DNA of 64,000 bases from Mesostigma viride (taxonomy: Eukaryota; Streptophyta; Mesostigmatophyceae; Mesostigmatales; Mesostigmataceae). The notes under the pieces are model-generated. The model saw only the letters and a list, made by a program, of their open reading frames with translations, made no database searches and was not told the origin of the DNA. This document shows, piece after piece, positions 29,554 through 38,336 of this stretch; positions within the stretch are counted from its first letter, which is position 1; each line of letters begins with the position of its first letter. The position numbers and the translations under genes were made by a program. The DNA lies in contig RPFO01000154.1 in assembly GCA_009746045.1 (NCBI GenBank), positions 8,394,693-8,458,692 of the forward strand, written 5' to 3'.

Positions 29554-29874
29554 TTAGCTGTCCTCGGTCACCTTGACGGACACGCGCAACTTCTTACCGC
29601 ACCCGAGGCGGATGTGTTGCGTGACCTTGTGCGGGCCGTCTCGTTTGCGCAATTTCCTAGGAGGGGATGGAGGTGTGTCGGGCTCCAAGGCTCGCACAAT
29701 ATGCGGAACGGGGATGGCTTCCACGGTTCCTCTCGATCTTACGTCATCGTCGAAGTCCTCGTCCGGCCTTTCAAACACGAGGTCTCCGTCTTCGTTCATG
29801 GACACACACCATCCCTGCTGGATGCCGTTCAGGACGATCTCGGCAACGCTATCATCGATGGCGTGACGAGACAT
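29554..29874 (-). CDS. Small protein with acidic middle and basic tail
   Basis: 106 residues from ATG 29874. An acidic stretch (FERPDEDFDDDV) is followed by a Pro linker and a basic segment (PPRKLRKRDGPHK). No recognised family. It is divergent from the 29952 gene, with AT-rich sequence between. Confidence 0.6.
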   Translation of the reverse strand: MSRHAIDDSVAEIVLNGIQQGWCVSMNEDGDLVFERPDEDFDDDVRSRGTVEAIPVPHIVRALEPDTPPSPPRKLRKRDGPHKVTQHIRLGCGKKLRVSVKVTEDS

Positions 29875-29951
29875 TGGAAGGTACTACACATAGATACGGA
29901 CATTTTTTACGCGTTCTGAGCGCACATAAAGTTTCGAGGGTCAAGGTAACC

Positions 29952-30209
29952 ATGTCGTCGTCTTCGGTCAAGACGAGAGTGTTGGACGCCAACATCGTCA
30001 ACGTGAATAAATTCATCCGGTTCGAGGGATCCGGGGACGTTCTCAGCCGCCTGAACCCTCTCGACATCGGCAATCATCGGATCTACTCCACGACGATTCA
30101 GGGCGAGCGAGTCGTTTTCTTCCTCGAAAAGGGCGGCGCGCACCCAATCGTCGCCGATTCGGACCCGGCGTTCGTCGGTTACACAAACCTTGGCTGTGTC
30201 ACCGCCTAA
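29952..30209 (+). CDS. Small soluble protein, function unknown
   Basis: 85 residues from ATG 29952 (MSSSSVKTRVLDANIVNVNK). Beta-rich looking, no Cys or membrane segment, no family recognised. Its stop lies 27 bp before the target duplication of the large retrotransposon. Before that insertion it was the immediate neighbour of PCNA, on the same strand. Confidence 0.6.
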   Translation: MSSSSVKTRVLDANIVNVNKFIRFEGSGDVLSRLNPLDIGNHRIYSTTIQGERVVFFLEKGGAHPIVADSDPAFVGYTNLGCVTA

Positions 30210-30236
30210 GTCGCGCGCGTCCATTACAGGGCGGTT

Positions 30237-30241
30237 AAAAC
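30237..30241. other. Target-site duplication AAAAC, left copy
   Basis: AAAAC immediately precedes the 5' LTR and is repeated at 38337-38341 directly after the 3' LTR. Joining the outer flanks gives a continuous viral intergenic sequence leading to the native PCNA ATG at 38365. Confidence 0.85.
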
Positions 30242-30858
30242 AGTTAACGTAAAGGATTTACGTTAGATGGATAGAGATTGTTACGCTCTTTCCAACGGCA
30301 CCTTGAACGCCTCATTTGGTTAAGGAACGTAAAAGTTATGACGTTTCCTAGGCTGTGCCGACAGTACCCGGCGCGCCACTGTGGGCGCGTACGGACACAG
30401 GATGTACAAGTGTCACTTTGATAGTCCGCAGGACGTTGACAGGACTTGTACAGGACTTGATGGTCAATTGATAGGTAGGCGCACTGTAGCGCGCCAGGAC
30501 CTATGAGACAATTGATGCTGACTAGTGTACGGATAGGTCCACAGGACTAGCCGTATGGACAATTGATAGATCTGCGCGCCAAAGGCGTGCCAGAGTCTGT
30601 GTAATCAATTGATTGACAGTTCAGCTGTGACAGTGCAGCTGAATACTTGGACGCGTCCCTAGTAAGCTATATGAGTGACTTGGTCACACCGGGACGCTAG
30701 TTCTTGCGTGCACGTTCTCTTGGCACTGCGACCCTGTCGTCTGTGCTGCGTGCAGTCTTGGAAGTGACGTGACTTACGTCTGTGTTTCCTGATTATTAAT
30801 AAAGGCAACTTCCTGCAAGAACCATGGCGGAATTCGTGGCATTCTTACCCTCACAACT
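30242..30858 (+). repeat. 5' LTR of the Copia-like element
   Basis: 617 bp, begins AGTTAACGTAAAGG and ends CCCTCACAACT. Carries several CAATTGATAG motifs, a likely transcription signal region with TTATTAATAAAGG near the end, and a start codon in good context (AACCATGGCGG, ATG at about 30824). Confidence 0.93.
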
Positions 30859-31124
30859 GAGTCTGTGTAATCAATTGATTGACAGTTCAGCTGTGACAGT
30901 GCAGCTGAATACTTGGACGCGTCCCTAGTAAGCTATATGAGTGACTTGGTCACACCGGGACGCTAGTTCTTGCGTGCACGTTCTCTTGGCACTGCGACCC
31001 TGTCGTCTGTGCTGCGTGCAGTCTTGGAAGTGACGTGACTTACGTCTGTGTTTCCTGATTATTAATAAAGGCAACTTCCTGCAAGAACCATGGCGGAATT
31101 CGTGGCATTCTTACCCTCACAACT
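30859..31124 (+). repeat. Tandem copy of the last 266 bp of the 5' LTR
   Basis: Identical to 30593-30858 as far as I can see. The 3' LTR has only one copy, so the duplication arose after or during insertion. It repeats the putative start-site region and the LTR ATG. Confidence 0.92.
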
Positions 31125-31148
31125 CGTATTACACGCTCTGTCAAAAAG

Positions 31149-31858
31149 ATGCCAAATTCTGAAGAATTTCGGATTCCGGACGATGAGGAAATAGCCGCTC
31201 CGCCGGCTGGTTCTTCGTCAAGACCAACTGTGCCGTCGTGGCAACAATTGCTCGACGAAGTACAGTTTCGCTCGACGAGCTTCATCGTCAGCAGCGTGCA
31301 GCTCACGCATTGCTCGGGGATAACCCCGAGGACCCCGATTTGCCAGCACTGGTGCCGGCTGTTCGCGCATTATTGGACCAGATCCGCAACATTTTATCGA
31401 CATTTACGGTCCAGGTGCGGGGAGGTTTGCGGTCGGTGACCGAAGTCACGACTGCCATTGAGGAGTTGGACAACGTCCTCTCTTCACTCACCGGTTACCA
31501 GAGAAACCTGCAAAACTGGGCATCGCTTCGCACGGGGGGCGCGCCGGCGGTGTCAACAAATTTGTTTCAGGATCTCGCGCTGCTATCGCTGCTCACTCGC
31601 GGCGTACGCAGTCGTGAGCGCCAGGTTTTAATTAACCTGGTGGCATTTCTCGCCTCTGTGCGAGAGTGGATTCCCGCGGGGTGGGAATTATTGACGATCT
31701 TTACACATCCTCTGCGCCTCGTCGCGCGTCGGCGCGTCGCAACTTACGCGGCGGGGAGCACGCCGGTTTTAATTCATACCGGTGCAGGTCCGGAGCTGGA
31801 TATGGAGGATCGTGAGTTCGTATACACGTACTGCGACTTCAGGGGCCTTGACTACTAG
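31149..31858 (+). CDS. Retroelement ORF ahead of gag, with a probable frameshift
   Basis: ATG 31149 opens MPNSEEFRIPDDEEIAAPPA and reads protein-like to about 31260. The continuation in another frame (RRQQRAAHALLGDNPEDPD-type sequence onward) is open to 31858, giving about 235 residues in all. The second part is helical (ALVPAVRALLDQIRNIL; LRSVTEVTTAIEELDNVL). No known domain. It is richer in CpG than gag-pol. It could be a leader protein, an accessory gene or captured viral sequence; programmed or accidental frameshift cannot be told apart. Confidence 0.45.
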
Positions 31859-32027
31859 TCGGCCTAATTTTCTTCTGCAGTACTTGTCGACATTTTTTTG
31901 TCGAATTTCGGCGGCAATTCGCGGGGGCGGCAGCGACACCGGCGCAGGCGGCAGAGGCGACACAAAAATTTTGTACATATTTTCTGCTGCTTCGTTAAGG
32001 TGTTCTTTGAATAGCTGGTAGTGCAGG

Positions 32028-33143
32028 ATGGCTGAGGGACGCCGTAGCAAGGGTCCAGCCAGTGGGAATAATAATGGGGGTGCTGGTAGTGGAACCGCTC
32101 ACGTAGATGACGTGGGGCTTACCGGAGAGATTACCAACCTTCCTCACAATAATAATAATGCACAAGCTATTCATGGCTTTGATCTTACCACACAGGGTCT
32201 TTTAATTGTCAATCAGTTGCAGCCTGTAACCTCAGACTCCAAGCCTAAGCAGGCTGAAGAGTTTGTGGAGGGATTGGAAGGGTTCCCTAGCTTGTACGGT
32301 GGTACAAATTACTATCAAATCTGGATAGGCAGTAGCACTTTTGGCAAGTGTACTGACCAGATTAAGGACCTAACCAGGGAGTGCAAAAAGGCCAATAAGG
32401 CCTGGGCACTGTACGTGGCTGAGCTGAAGGAGCTGCTGGAGGACCAACGAAAGAAGGTCGGCATCCATTGGCAGGACAAGTACCAAGGGTGGGAGGTCAA
32501 GGGGGACCTGATCCAGAACTTTCTCAACTATTGTAAGATGGTTGAGGAGGGCAGGGCTCACGGCTTTAATGTCGCTGATAACATAGCCCTAACCAACTGG
32601 CTCAAGGTTTCTGGGCTGGATAAGGCGACACGTGGCTCCTTAAAAGTCATGTGTGCCCCACACTCTACCCTGAAGGCCTACAAGGTCATCATTAAACAAG
32701 CTCTCGAGGCAGAGGAGCTGTTTGAGGGTGGAGTGCCAGCAGTGAAGGCTACCCAGGCAGGCGGGCGTACCCAGGGTGGCTCCAAGACGTCTGAGGCTGA
32801 CCGAAGCCAAGGAGGGCGTAGGGGCAACCATCACAAGCGCAAGGGAGATCATTCACCTGATTCTGACAGGAGGTCACACTCCAAGTCGGTGTTCAGGCGG
32901 GTGGGTGGTCAGCCCAAGCAGGGCAACGCGTCTGACAATGGGGGCAGTGGCCAGGGCAAGTCCAAGATACAATGCTACCTGTGCAAGGGGTGGGGGCACA
33001 TCAAGAAGGAGTGTCCCAGCTTCAAGAAGTCCCAGGGCCAGGGCAGCAACAAGAATAACAACAACAACAAGAAGAACAACAACAAGTCCCAGGCAGGCCA
33101 GCCTTCAAAGGGCAGTCAGCAAGAAGACAACAAGGAGCAGTGA
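32028..33143 (+). CDS. gag: Gag of the Copia-like element
   Basis: 371 residues from ATG 32028 (MAEGRRSKGPASGN). The central helical region (ENLPH... to LEAEELFEGG) resembles the capsid part of Copia Gag. Residues about 312-325 form the zinc knuckle CYLCKGWGHIKKEC (C-x2-C-x4-H-x4-C). The tail is Asn/Lys/Gln-rich low complexity. Gag packages the element RNA. The pol frame starts 141 nt after its stop, in the same frame register (32028 and 33285 are both multiples of three) but separated by a stop, so Pol needs stop readthrough, reinitiation or a separate message. Confidence 0.85.
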   Translation: MAEGRRSKGPASGNNNGGAGSGTAHVDDVGLTGEITNLPHNNNNAQAIHGFDLTTQGLLIVNQLQPVTSDSKPKQAEEFVEGLEGFPSLYGGTNYYQIWIGSSTFGKCTDQIKDLTRECKKANKAWALYVAELKELLEDQRKKVGIHWQDKYQGWEVKGDLIQNFLNYCKMVEEGRAHGFNVADNIALTNWLKVSGLDKATRGSLKVMCAPHSTLKAYKVIIKQALEAEELFEGGVPAVKATQAGGRTQGGSKTSEADRSQGGRRGNHHKRKGDHSPDSDRRSHSKSVFRRVGGQPKQGNASDNGGSGQGKSKIQCYLCKGWGHIKKECPSFKKSQGQGSNKNNNNNKKNNNKSQAGQPSKGSQQEDNKEQ

Positions 33144-33284
33144 CTGTCTGAGGCAACCCCTACACACCTTAATTCACCCAAGGGGGAGGCCAGGTGCTCC
33201 AATGCAGATTTTATATCTGGGCAACAAGAGGGTGATCTCCAGGTTCAGTGTGGCCCCAGGTCACCTGGAGAGGTACAGGTTCCT

Positions 33285-36200
33285 ATGAAGACGTCCTTGA
33301 CAGCTGATGCAGCTGTAAGTATGTCTGACCCTATGCATCCTCGTGCTGGGCACGAGGGTGGACCTCTCATTTTGAGAGAAACCAATGTACAACCACAGAG
33401 GGGTGTGAAGGCCTCTGGTGGTATGCATGTGGTCCCTGCTGGCGGTCCAGGTGTTGGGCATGAGCAGGGTGACTCAGGCTCTGAGTCAGAACAGGATGGA
33501 AGTCAGCATGGTGATGCTGGACAACCTGACAGCACAGTCCTGACTGTGCCAGGGACTGCTTCCTCTGTGTACCAGGAGTTGGGTGCCCGAATCCACAACA
33601 TGTTTGGGCATGCCACTTCTCTGTCAAACAACTTTGCCTTCCGTATGGGCAGGGCACCCCTTCTTAAGGCGTGTCAGCAAGCTGCCTCACGGTGTAAGTG
33701 CCAGTTGTCCTCCAACAAGCCCAGGAAATCACATGCCAAAGCTCTACCTCAGAGCATTGGTGATCTGCAGTGTGATATCCAACACATCAGGGGCATGCAA
33801 CTGTTGGTGTGCGTGGACAGGTACACGAAATACAAGGTGCTAGAGCATTTACCTTCTATGAAGAACAGGTACTTGCTGGCTGCCCTGCAGAATGTAAGAG
33901 CCAAGTTTCCTACCACAAGGATCCAGGTGGACATGCAGTTTCAGCATCTCAAGGGTGATCCTACCCTTCCTGAGTTGCTGGTTACACCTAGGGAGGCTCA
34001 TGGGCAGCAGGGTGCTATCGAGAGGGCAATCCAGGAGGTCAAGAAATTGATCATCTCTGAAGACTGGGTACCCTTGTCTGCACCTGCACTTGTCAGGAGT
34101 GCATGGCTGAGGAACGTGGAGCAGCAGCTGAACAGCAGGGTTAACTTCTACTATGATGGAGTTGCTGTCAGCCCAATGGGTCTATATCATGGCCTGTGCC
34201 CACCACATGTGCTGGAGGGCTGGAAACATGCTGCACATGTCACCTTTGCCAAGCTGAGGGAGAAGGACCGGGGTTGGAAGATGCTGGAGCCACAAGTGGG
34301 TCAGAAGGTCCTAGCTTGGAAGGAACCTAGCCTTTATGGCAAACGTGGTAGCTGGAGTCCTGGGGTGGTTACCCAGGTTGATGAAGCTAGCCACGCATGC
34401 TTGGTCAGCATGGAGGACGAACCAAAGCATGTACACCGGCTGAGTTGGTCATATGTCAAGCCTAACCTGATGAATGAGGGCAGTCAGGCACAAGGCTCAC
34501 AGGATCTGCAGGATTTTCAGGTCCCAGGTGACATCACTGACGCAACGACCACATCTGTTGCAGGGGAATCTGTCAGCCCTGGCCAGGTTGCAGAGGTACT
34601 TGTTGAACAGGCTGCAAGGTCAACAGCTGGGGAGTCAACTGTCAAGCCCAAGGCACTAACCAAGCCCAGGGGGACAAGTTTGGCTGGATTGATTGGGGCT
34701 CTACAAAGGGCCAAGAAGCAGCCCAAGGTAGCCAAGCTCAGGTGGCATGGCAATCTGGGGCTGGACACTGCCTTAGAGGTAGACACTAATTCTCAGGTCT
34801 CCATTATTGGGACCAGGGCTGCAGCAGGGTACAGCATGTCTGAACCCAGCTATCAGTTTGTGTCTGACTTCAGTGGCGGGGTACACGTGAAGGTACTGGG
34901 TGAGGTATTCATTCCTATCCTTGGACAGGACACTGCTTTTTGTGTCTTGGAGGGCTATCAAGGACCTGCTCTTCTGGGGCAGAATTTCCTATGCCAGGAT
35001 GGGGTAGTGATCACGTCCTCTCTCCTGACTAAGGAAGGGGCTGGTCAGGTCCCACTGATTAATTTCAGGACCACTCACCTATCACGTGCAGTAACCAGGA
35101 CGGTTAAGCGTGTGCAAGTGTGCCAGGGGCAGGAGCCCTTGGTTGATGACCTCATACTGCCAGCTGCTAGTCATCCAAGCAGTTTGGGCATTGGTCCTCA
35201 CTCACTTGCTGGACACAGCCCTATCAACTACCAAGGCCTGGTGAAGCTCATGTCCTCTCCCATTATGTGTCCCCAGGTCACACTGGGTCTCATTAAATCT
35301 GGGGAGGATTGGATCTCCAAGAAATGCGTGGAACCTGTCAATGACCTGCCTCCTGCACGACGTCTACTCAAGCTCAAGTTTGTCATCAAGATGAAGGAGG
35401 TGGACGGGGTCAAGGTACCACATGTCAGGCCAGTGCTGAATGAGTTCAAGGGTACTGGTGAGTGCACTGCTGAGGAGTTGTATACCCCTGGCATGCTGCA
35501 TGATACTTGGAGGCTGCTGCTGTGTGTCTTTCTAGGCCTTCTCAACAAGGGCTTGGACTATGGCTCAGTGGTGATAGACTTCAAGAGGGCATTTCTGGAG
35601 GGTGATGCAGATGTGGCACAGGAAAAGTGGGAGGGCAAGACGCCTTTCTATGTTAGGGTGCCTGCTGTATGGAAAAGGGACATCCACACGGAGTTCCTTA
35701 AAATCCTCAAGGGCCTGGAGGGCCTGAGGTCAAGTCCAATAATCTGGAGGGAGACTCTCAACCGTTTCCTGAAGGAGCATTGCAACTTGAAGGTCTCTCC
35801 TGTAGACCCCTGTCTGTTTCTGGGGCAATGGGAAGGCCTGCCAGTGTATGCTTCGCTGCACGGGGATGACCTACATCTGATAGCTCCCACGTCGTGGCTT
35901 AAGGAGCTGATCTCCATCATTAAGTCCAAGTTTCCTCTGGGTAGGGAGCAATGGCAGGTGGAGAATGAGCCTCTGCTGTTTGTGGGCATGGAGGCCACAC
36001 TGGTGAAGAAGGGAGGGGAGTGGCGTATGCTGCTGGTGGGGGGCAATGACTATCAAGAGACCCTCATTAGCAAGCTTCCTCCAACCATCACACAGGCACT
36101 GTGTCCCATGGTGAGGGGCATGGTTGCTTGGGTGGCAGGCATTTCCAGGCCAGACCTCATGGTCATAGCCAGGTTGCCTGATGACATGCTGGTGGAGCTA

Positions 36201-36770
36201 GGGTCTGCCAAGGTGGCTGATCAGGTCAGGGCTTCATCTGGCATTCTGTTGTCTGCAGTGGATTTATCACAACCCATTTGCATGGAGCTGTATGTGGATA
36301 GCTCAATGGACAGCAGGCAGGTCTCCAAGGTCAGGGGCAGGGCTGCAGGGCTCTTTGTGCTCAGACAGGAAGGCCTGGGGAGTTTGGTGAGCTGGTTTAG
36401 TCGCCTGCACAAACGGGTGGCTGTCAGCAGTGATGTGGCAGAATGCAGGGCTATTTGTGAAGGCATTCACACAAGCCTTTATCTGAAGGAGTTGCTTCAT
36501 CAGATGACTTCTAACACTCCTTGGCCACTTCAGGTTACCACTCTTCTAAAAACAGACTCCATGGGGATGGTGCAGTTTGTGCACAGGCAGATGGCCAGAA
36601 GTAGGGACTTGGATTATCTCCTTCTTAAGGAGTTGTCCTCCTTGGCCAATATTGAGCATATCCCTGGGGTTGACAATCCTGCTGATGCTTTGACCAAGCT
36701 AGTGCAGAAGGCAGCAGTGCAATACAAGGTTCTTCAGTCTCTGATGGACCCATCTCAGCAAGCTGTCTAA
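33285..36770 (+). CDS. pol: Pol polyprotein: integrase, protease-like, reverse transcriptase, RNase H
   Basis: 1161 residues. Integrase: zinc-binding H-x4-H (HNMFGH) and CKC, then catalytic D (LQCDIQH), D (IQVDMQFQ) and E (GQQGAIERAIQEV). A retropepsin-like segment follows, not precedes, it: ALEVDTNSQVSIIGTRAA with PALLGQNFL downstream; the usual D-T/S-G is D-T-N. Reverse transcriptase: VVIDFKRAFLEGD, a LKGLEGLRSSPIIW segment equivalent to the Copia 'LYGLKQSPR.W', and LHGDDLHLI in place of Y-V-D-D. RNase H: ELYVDSSMDS, SSDVAECRAICEG, KTDSMGMVQ and DNPADALTK. The gene makes enzymes for reverse transcription and insertion. Start ATG 33285 is the first in frame. Confidence 0.9.
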   Translation: MKTSLTADAAVSMSDPMHPRAGHEGGPLILRETNVQPQRGVKASGGMHVVPAGGPGVGHEQGDSGSESEQDGSQHGDAGQPDSTVLTVPGTASSVYQELGARIHNMFGHATSLSNNFAFRMGRAPLLKACQQAASRCKCQLSSNKPRKSHAKALPQSIGDLQCDIQHIRGMQLLVCVDRYTKYKVLEHLPSMKNRYLLAALQNVRAKFPTTRIQVDMQFQHLKGDPTLPELLVTPREAHGQQGAIERAIQEVKKLIISEDWVPLSAPALVRSAWLRNVEQQLNSRVNFYYDGVAVSPMGLYHGLCPPHVLEGWKHAAHVTFAKLREKDRGWKMLEPQVGQKVLAWKEPSLYGKRGSWSPGVVTQVDEASHACLVSMEDEPKHVHRLSWSYVKPNLMNEGSQAQGSQDLQDFQVPGDITDATTTSVAGESVSPGQVAEVLVEQAARSTAGESTVKPKALTKPRGTSLAGLIGALQRAKKQPKVAKLRWHGNLGLDTALEVDTNSQVSIIGTRAAAGYSMSEPSYQFVSDFSGGVHVKVLGEVFIPILGQDTAFCVLEGYQGPALLGQNFLCQDGVVITSSLLTKEGAGQVPLINFRTTHLSRAVTRTVKRVQVCQGQEPLVDDLILPAASHPSSLGIGPHSLAGHSPINYQGLVKLMSSPIMCPQVTLGLIKSGEDWISKKCVEPVNDLPPARRLLKLKFVIKMKEVDGVKVPHVRPVLNEFKGTGECTAEELYTPGMLHDTWRLLLCVFLGLLNKGLDYGSVVIDFKRAFLEGDADVAQEKWEGKTPFYVRVPAVWKRDIHTEFLKILKGLEGLRSSPIIWRETLNRFLKEHCNLKVSPVDPCLFLGQWEGLPVYASLHGDDLHLIAPTSWLKELISIIKSKFPLGREQWQVENEPLLFVGMEATLVKKGGEWRMLLVGGNDYQETLISKLPPTITQALCPMVRGMVAWVAGISRPDLMVIARLPDDMLVELGSAKVADQVRASSGILLSAVDLSQPICMELYVDSSMDSRQVSKVRGRAAGLFVLRQEGLGSLVSWFSRLHKRVAVSSDVAECRAICEGIHTSLYLKELLHQMTSNTPWPLQVTTLLKTDSMGMVQFVHRQMARSRDLDYLLLKELSSLANIEHIPGVDNPADALTKLVQKAAVQYKVLQSLMDPSQQAV

Positions 36771-37719
36771 GCTGGTGCATGGTTATAGGGCATTGGAGAG
36801 CAGATTGTGTGGTAGTGTCAGCATTGTGACTGGCATAATACCTGTATTTTAGTCTGTACTAAGGCTCATGGACCATGGTACACTCACTCTGATTTTAATC
36901 AGGATACAGCCAGGTTTTGGCTGGGGTTCATGCTGTTGACTACACAAGGTTGACAGGTCCATTACAGACCATGTATTCTATTTTAAAAGAAATGTATATT
37001 TGTACATACTTCTCACAATGGTCTGGGAACCTTTATTCTGGGGTTTATAGGGCGGGGTTCGATTCCCTGGTATTATGTTTCTACAAGCTGGCCTGTTCAG
37101 GTGTTTGCCTGTTCAGACTTCCCTAGTTCCCCAGGGCAGGATTTAATTGTTGCCTATGTGTTTCATTTTGTCATTTGTTTGCTGTGGCAGTTTACCATCT
37201 GGCAAGTAGACGGGCGCCGTAAGACGGGCGCCAATAGACCCCTGTTGAGAGAATGACAGGCAAACTATTGTAATACGCCTTACTTTGTCAAGTGGTATTT
37301 TAATTGTCATGGATTTATTGTACTTATATTGAATATGTACTGGGTTTTATGGGATTAGTATCTGGGATTAATGTAACTCACCGCCAGAAGGTCATTGTAC
37401 TGGAGGCTCTACCGAGGTGATGGGATTAATTCCTGGAGAAGACCTCATAGAATTAACCTGTATGTATTTAATTTTGTGTGCTTCTAATATCTGGTGGTAC
37501 TCTGTAATGCCACTTCCATAGGTTTTCTCCATTTCTCATGAAATGGTTTTCCCTGTGGCAGATCTGTTTCTTTTCCAGTTCCTTAAAAGAAAGGGCTGGG
37601 GGAATGGCAATGGCCATTAAAGACATCTGTTCAAGCTTCAAGCTGGAGTGAAGGACATTTCAAGCTACTTCAAGGGTCCCTGGCAGGGGATGTGATCCCT
37701 AAAGAAAAGAAGGGATTGG
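36771..37719 (+). other. Noncoding 3' region of the element with polypurine tract
   Basis: 949 bp between the pol stop and the 3' LTR, with no convincing gene and AT-richer than pol. AAAGAAAAGAAGGGATTGG (37701-37719) directly precedes the LTR and fits a polypurine tract that primes plus-strand synthesis. A short repeat GACGGGCGCC occurs twice near 37209-37232. Confidence 0.75.
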
Positions 37720-38336
37720 AGTTAACGTAAAGGATTTACGTTAGATGGATAGAGATTGTTACGCTCTTTCCAACGGCACCTTGAACGCCTCATTTGGTTA
37801 AGGAACGTAAAAGTTATGACGTTTCCTAGGCTGTGCCGACAGTACCCGGCGCGCCACTGTGGGCGCGTACGGACACAGGATGTACAAGTGTCACTTTGAT
37901 AGTCCGCAGGACGTTGACAGGACTTGTACAGGACTTGATGGTCAATTGATAGGTAGGCGCACTGTAGCGCGCCAGGACCTATGAGACAATTGATGCTGAC
38001 TAGTGTACGGATAGGTCCACAGGACTAGCCGTATGGACAATTGATAGATCTGCGCGCCAAAGGCGTGCCAGAGTCTGTGTAATCAATTGATTGACAGTTC
38101 AGCTGTGACAGTGCAGCTGAATACTTGGACGCGTCCCTAGTAAGCTATATGAGTGACTTGGTCACACCGGGACGCTAGTTCTTGCGTGCACGTTCTCTTG
38201 GCACTGCGACCCTGTCGTCTGTGCTGCGTGCAGTCTTGGAAGTGACGTGACTTACGTCTGTGTTTCCTGATTATTAATAAAGGCAACTTCCTGCAAGAAC
38301 CATGGCGGAATTCGTGGCATTCTTACCCTCACAACT
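37720..38336 (+). repeat. 3' LTR of the Copia-like element
   Basis: 617 bp matching the 5' LTR. Its ATG at 38302 is in frame with PCNA, and its TTATTAATAAAGG lies about 20 nt before that ATG, so the LTR probably supplies promoter and start for PCNA. Confidence 0.93.

Larger units (their letters stand above)
30242..38336 (+). mobile_element. Complete Copia-like LTR retrotransposon inserted at PCNA
   Basis: About 8.1 kb. Direct 617-bp LTRs (30242-30858 and 37720-38336) show no difference I could find and have AGTT...AACT inverted ends. A 5-bp target duplication AAAAC flanks the element (30237-30241 and 38337-38341). The interior carries an ORF ahead of gag, gag with a zinc knuckle, and a 1161-codon pol with integrase, protease-like, reverse transcriptase and RNase H parts, then a purine-rich tract next to the 3' LTR. 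All catalytic motifs look intact, so it is young and possibly autonomous. The gag-pol interior is visibly poor in CpG compared with the viral flanks, pointing to a different, probably methylated, genome of origin. Confidence 0.93.

Noticed and set aside
30242-31124. Native PCNA gene start duplicated by segmental copying rather than retrotransposition
   Set aside because: The AAAAC duplication, identical LTR lengths and gag-pol between them fit retrotransposition, and the LTR ATG region lies outside the conserved PCNA domain.
33144-33284. Protease encoded between gag and pol
   Set aside because: All three frames were read; none shows D-T/S-G or an LG-x-(D/N)-F-L motif.
36917-37126. 69-codon frame after pol as an extra retroelement gene
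   Set aside because: Short, no motif, in AT-richer noncoding 3' sequence of the element.
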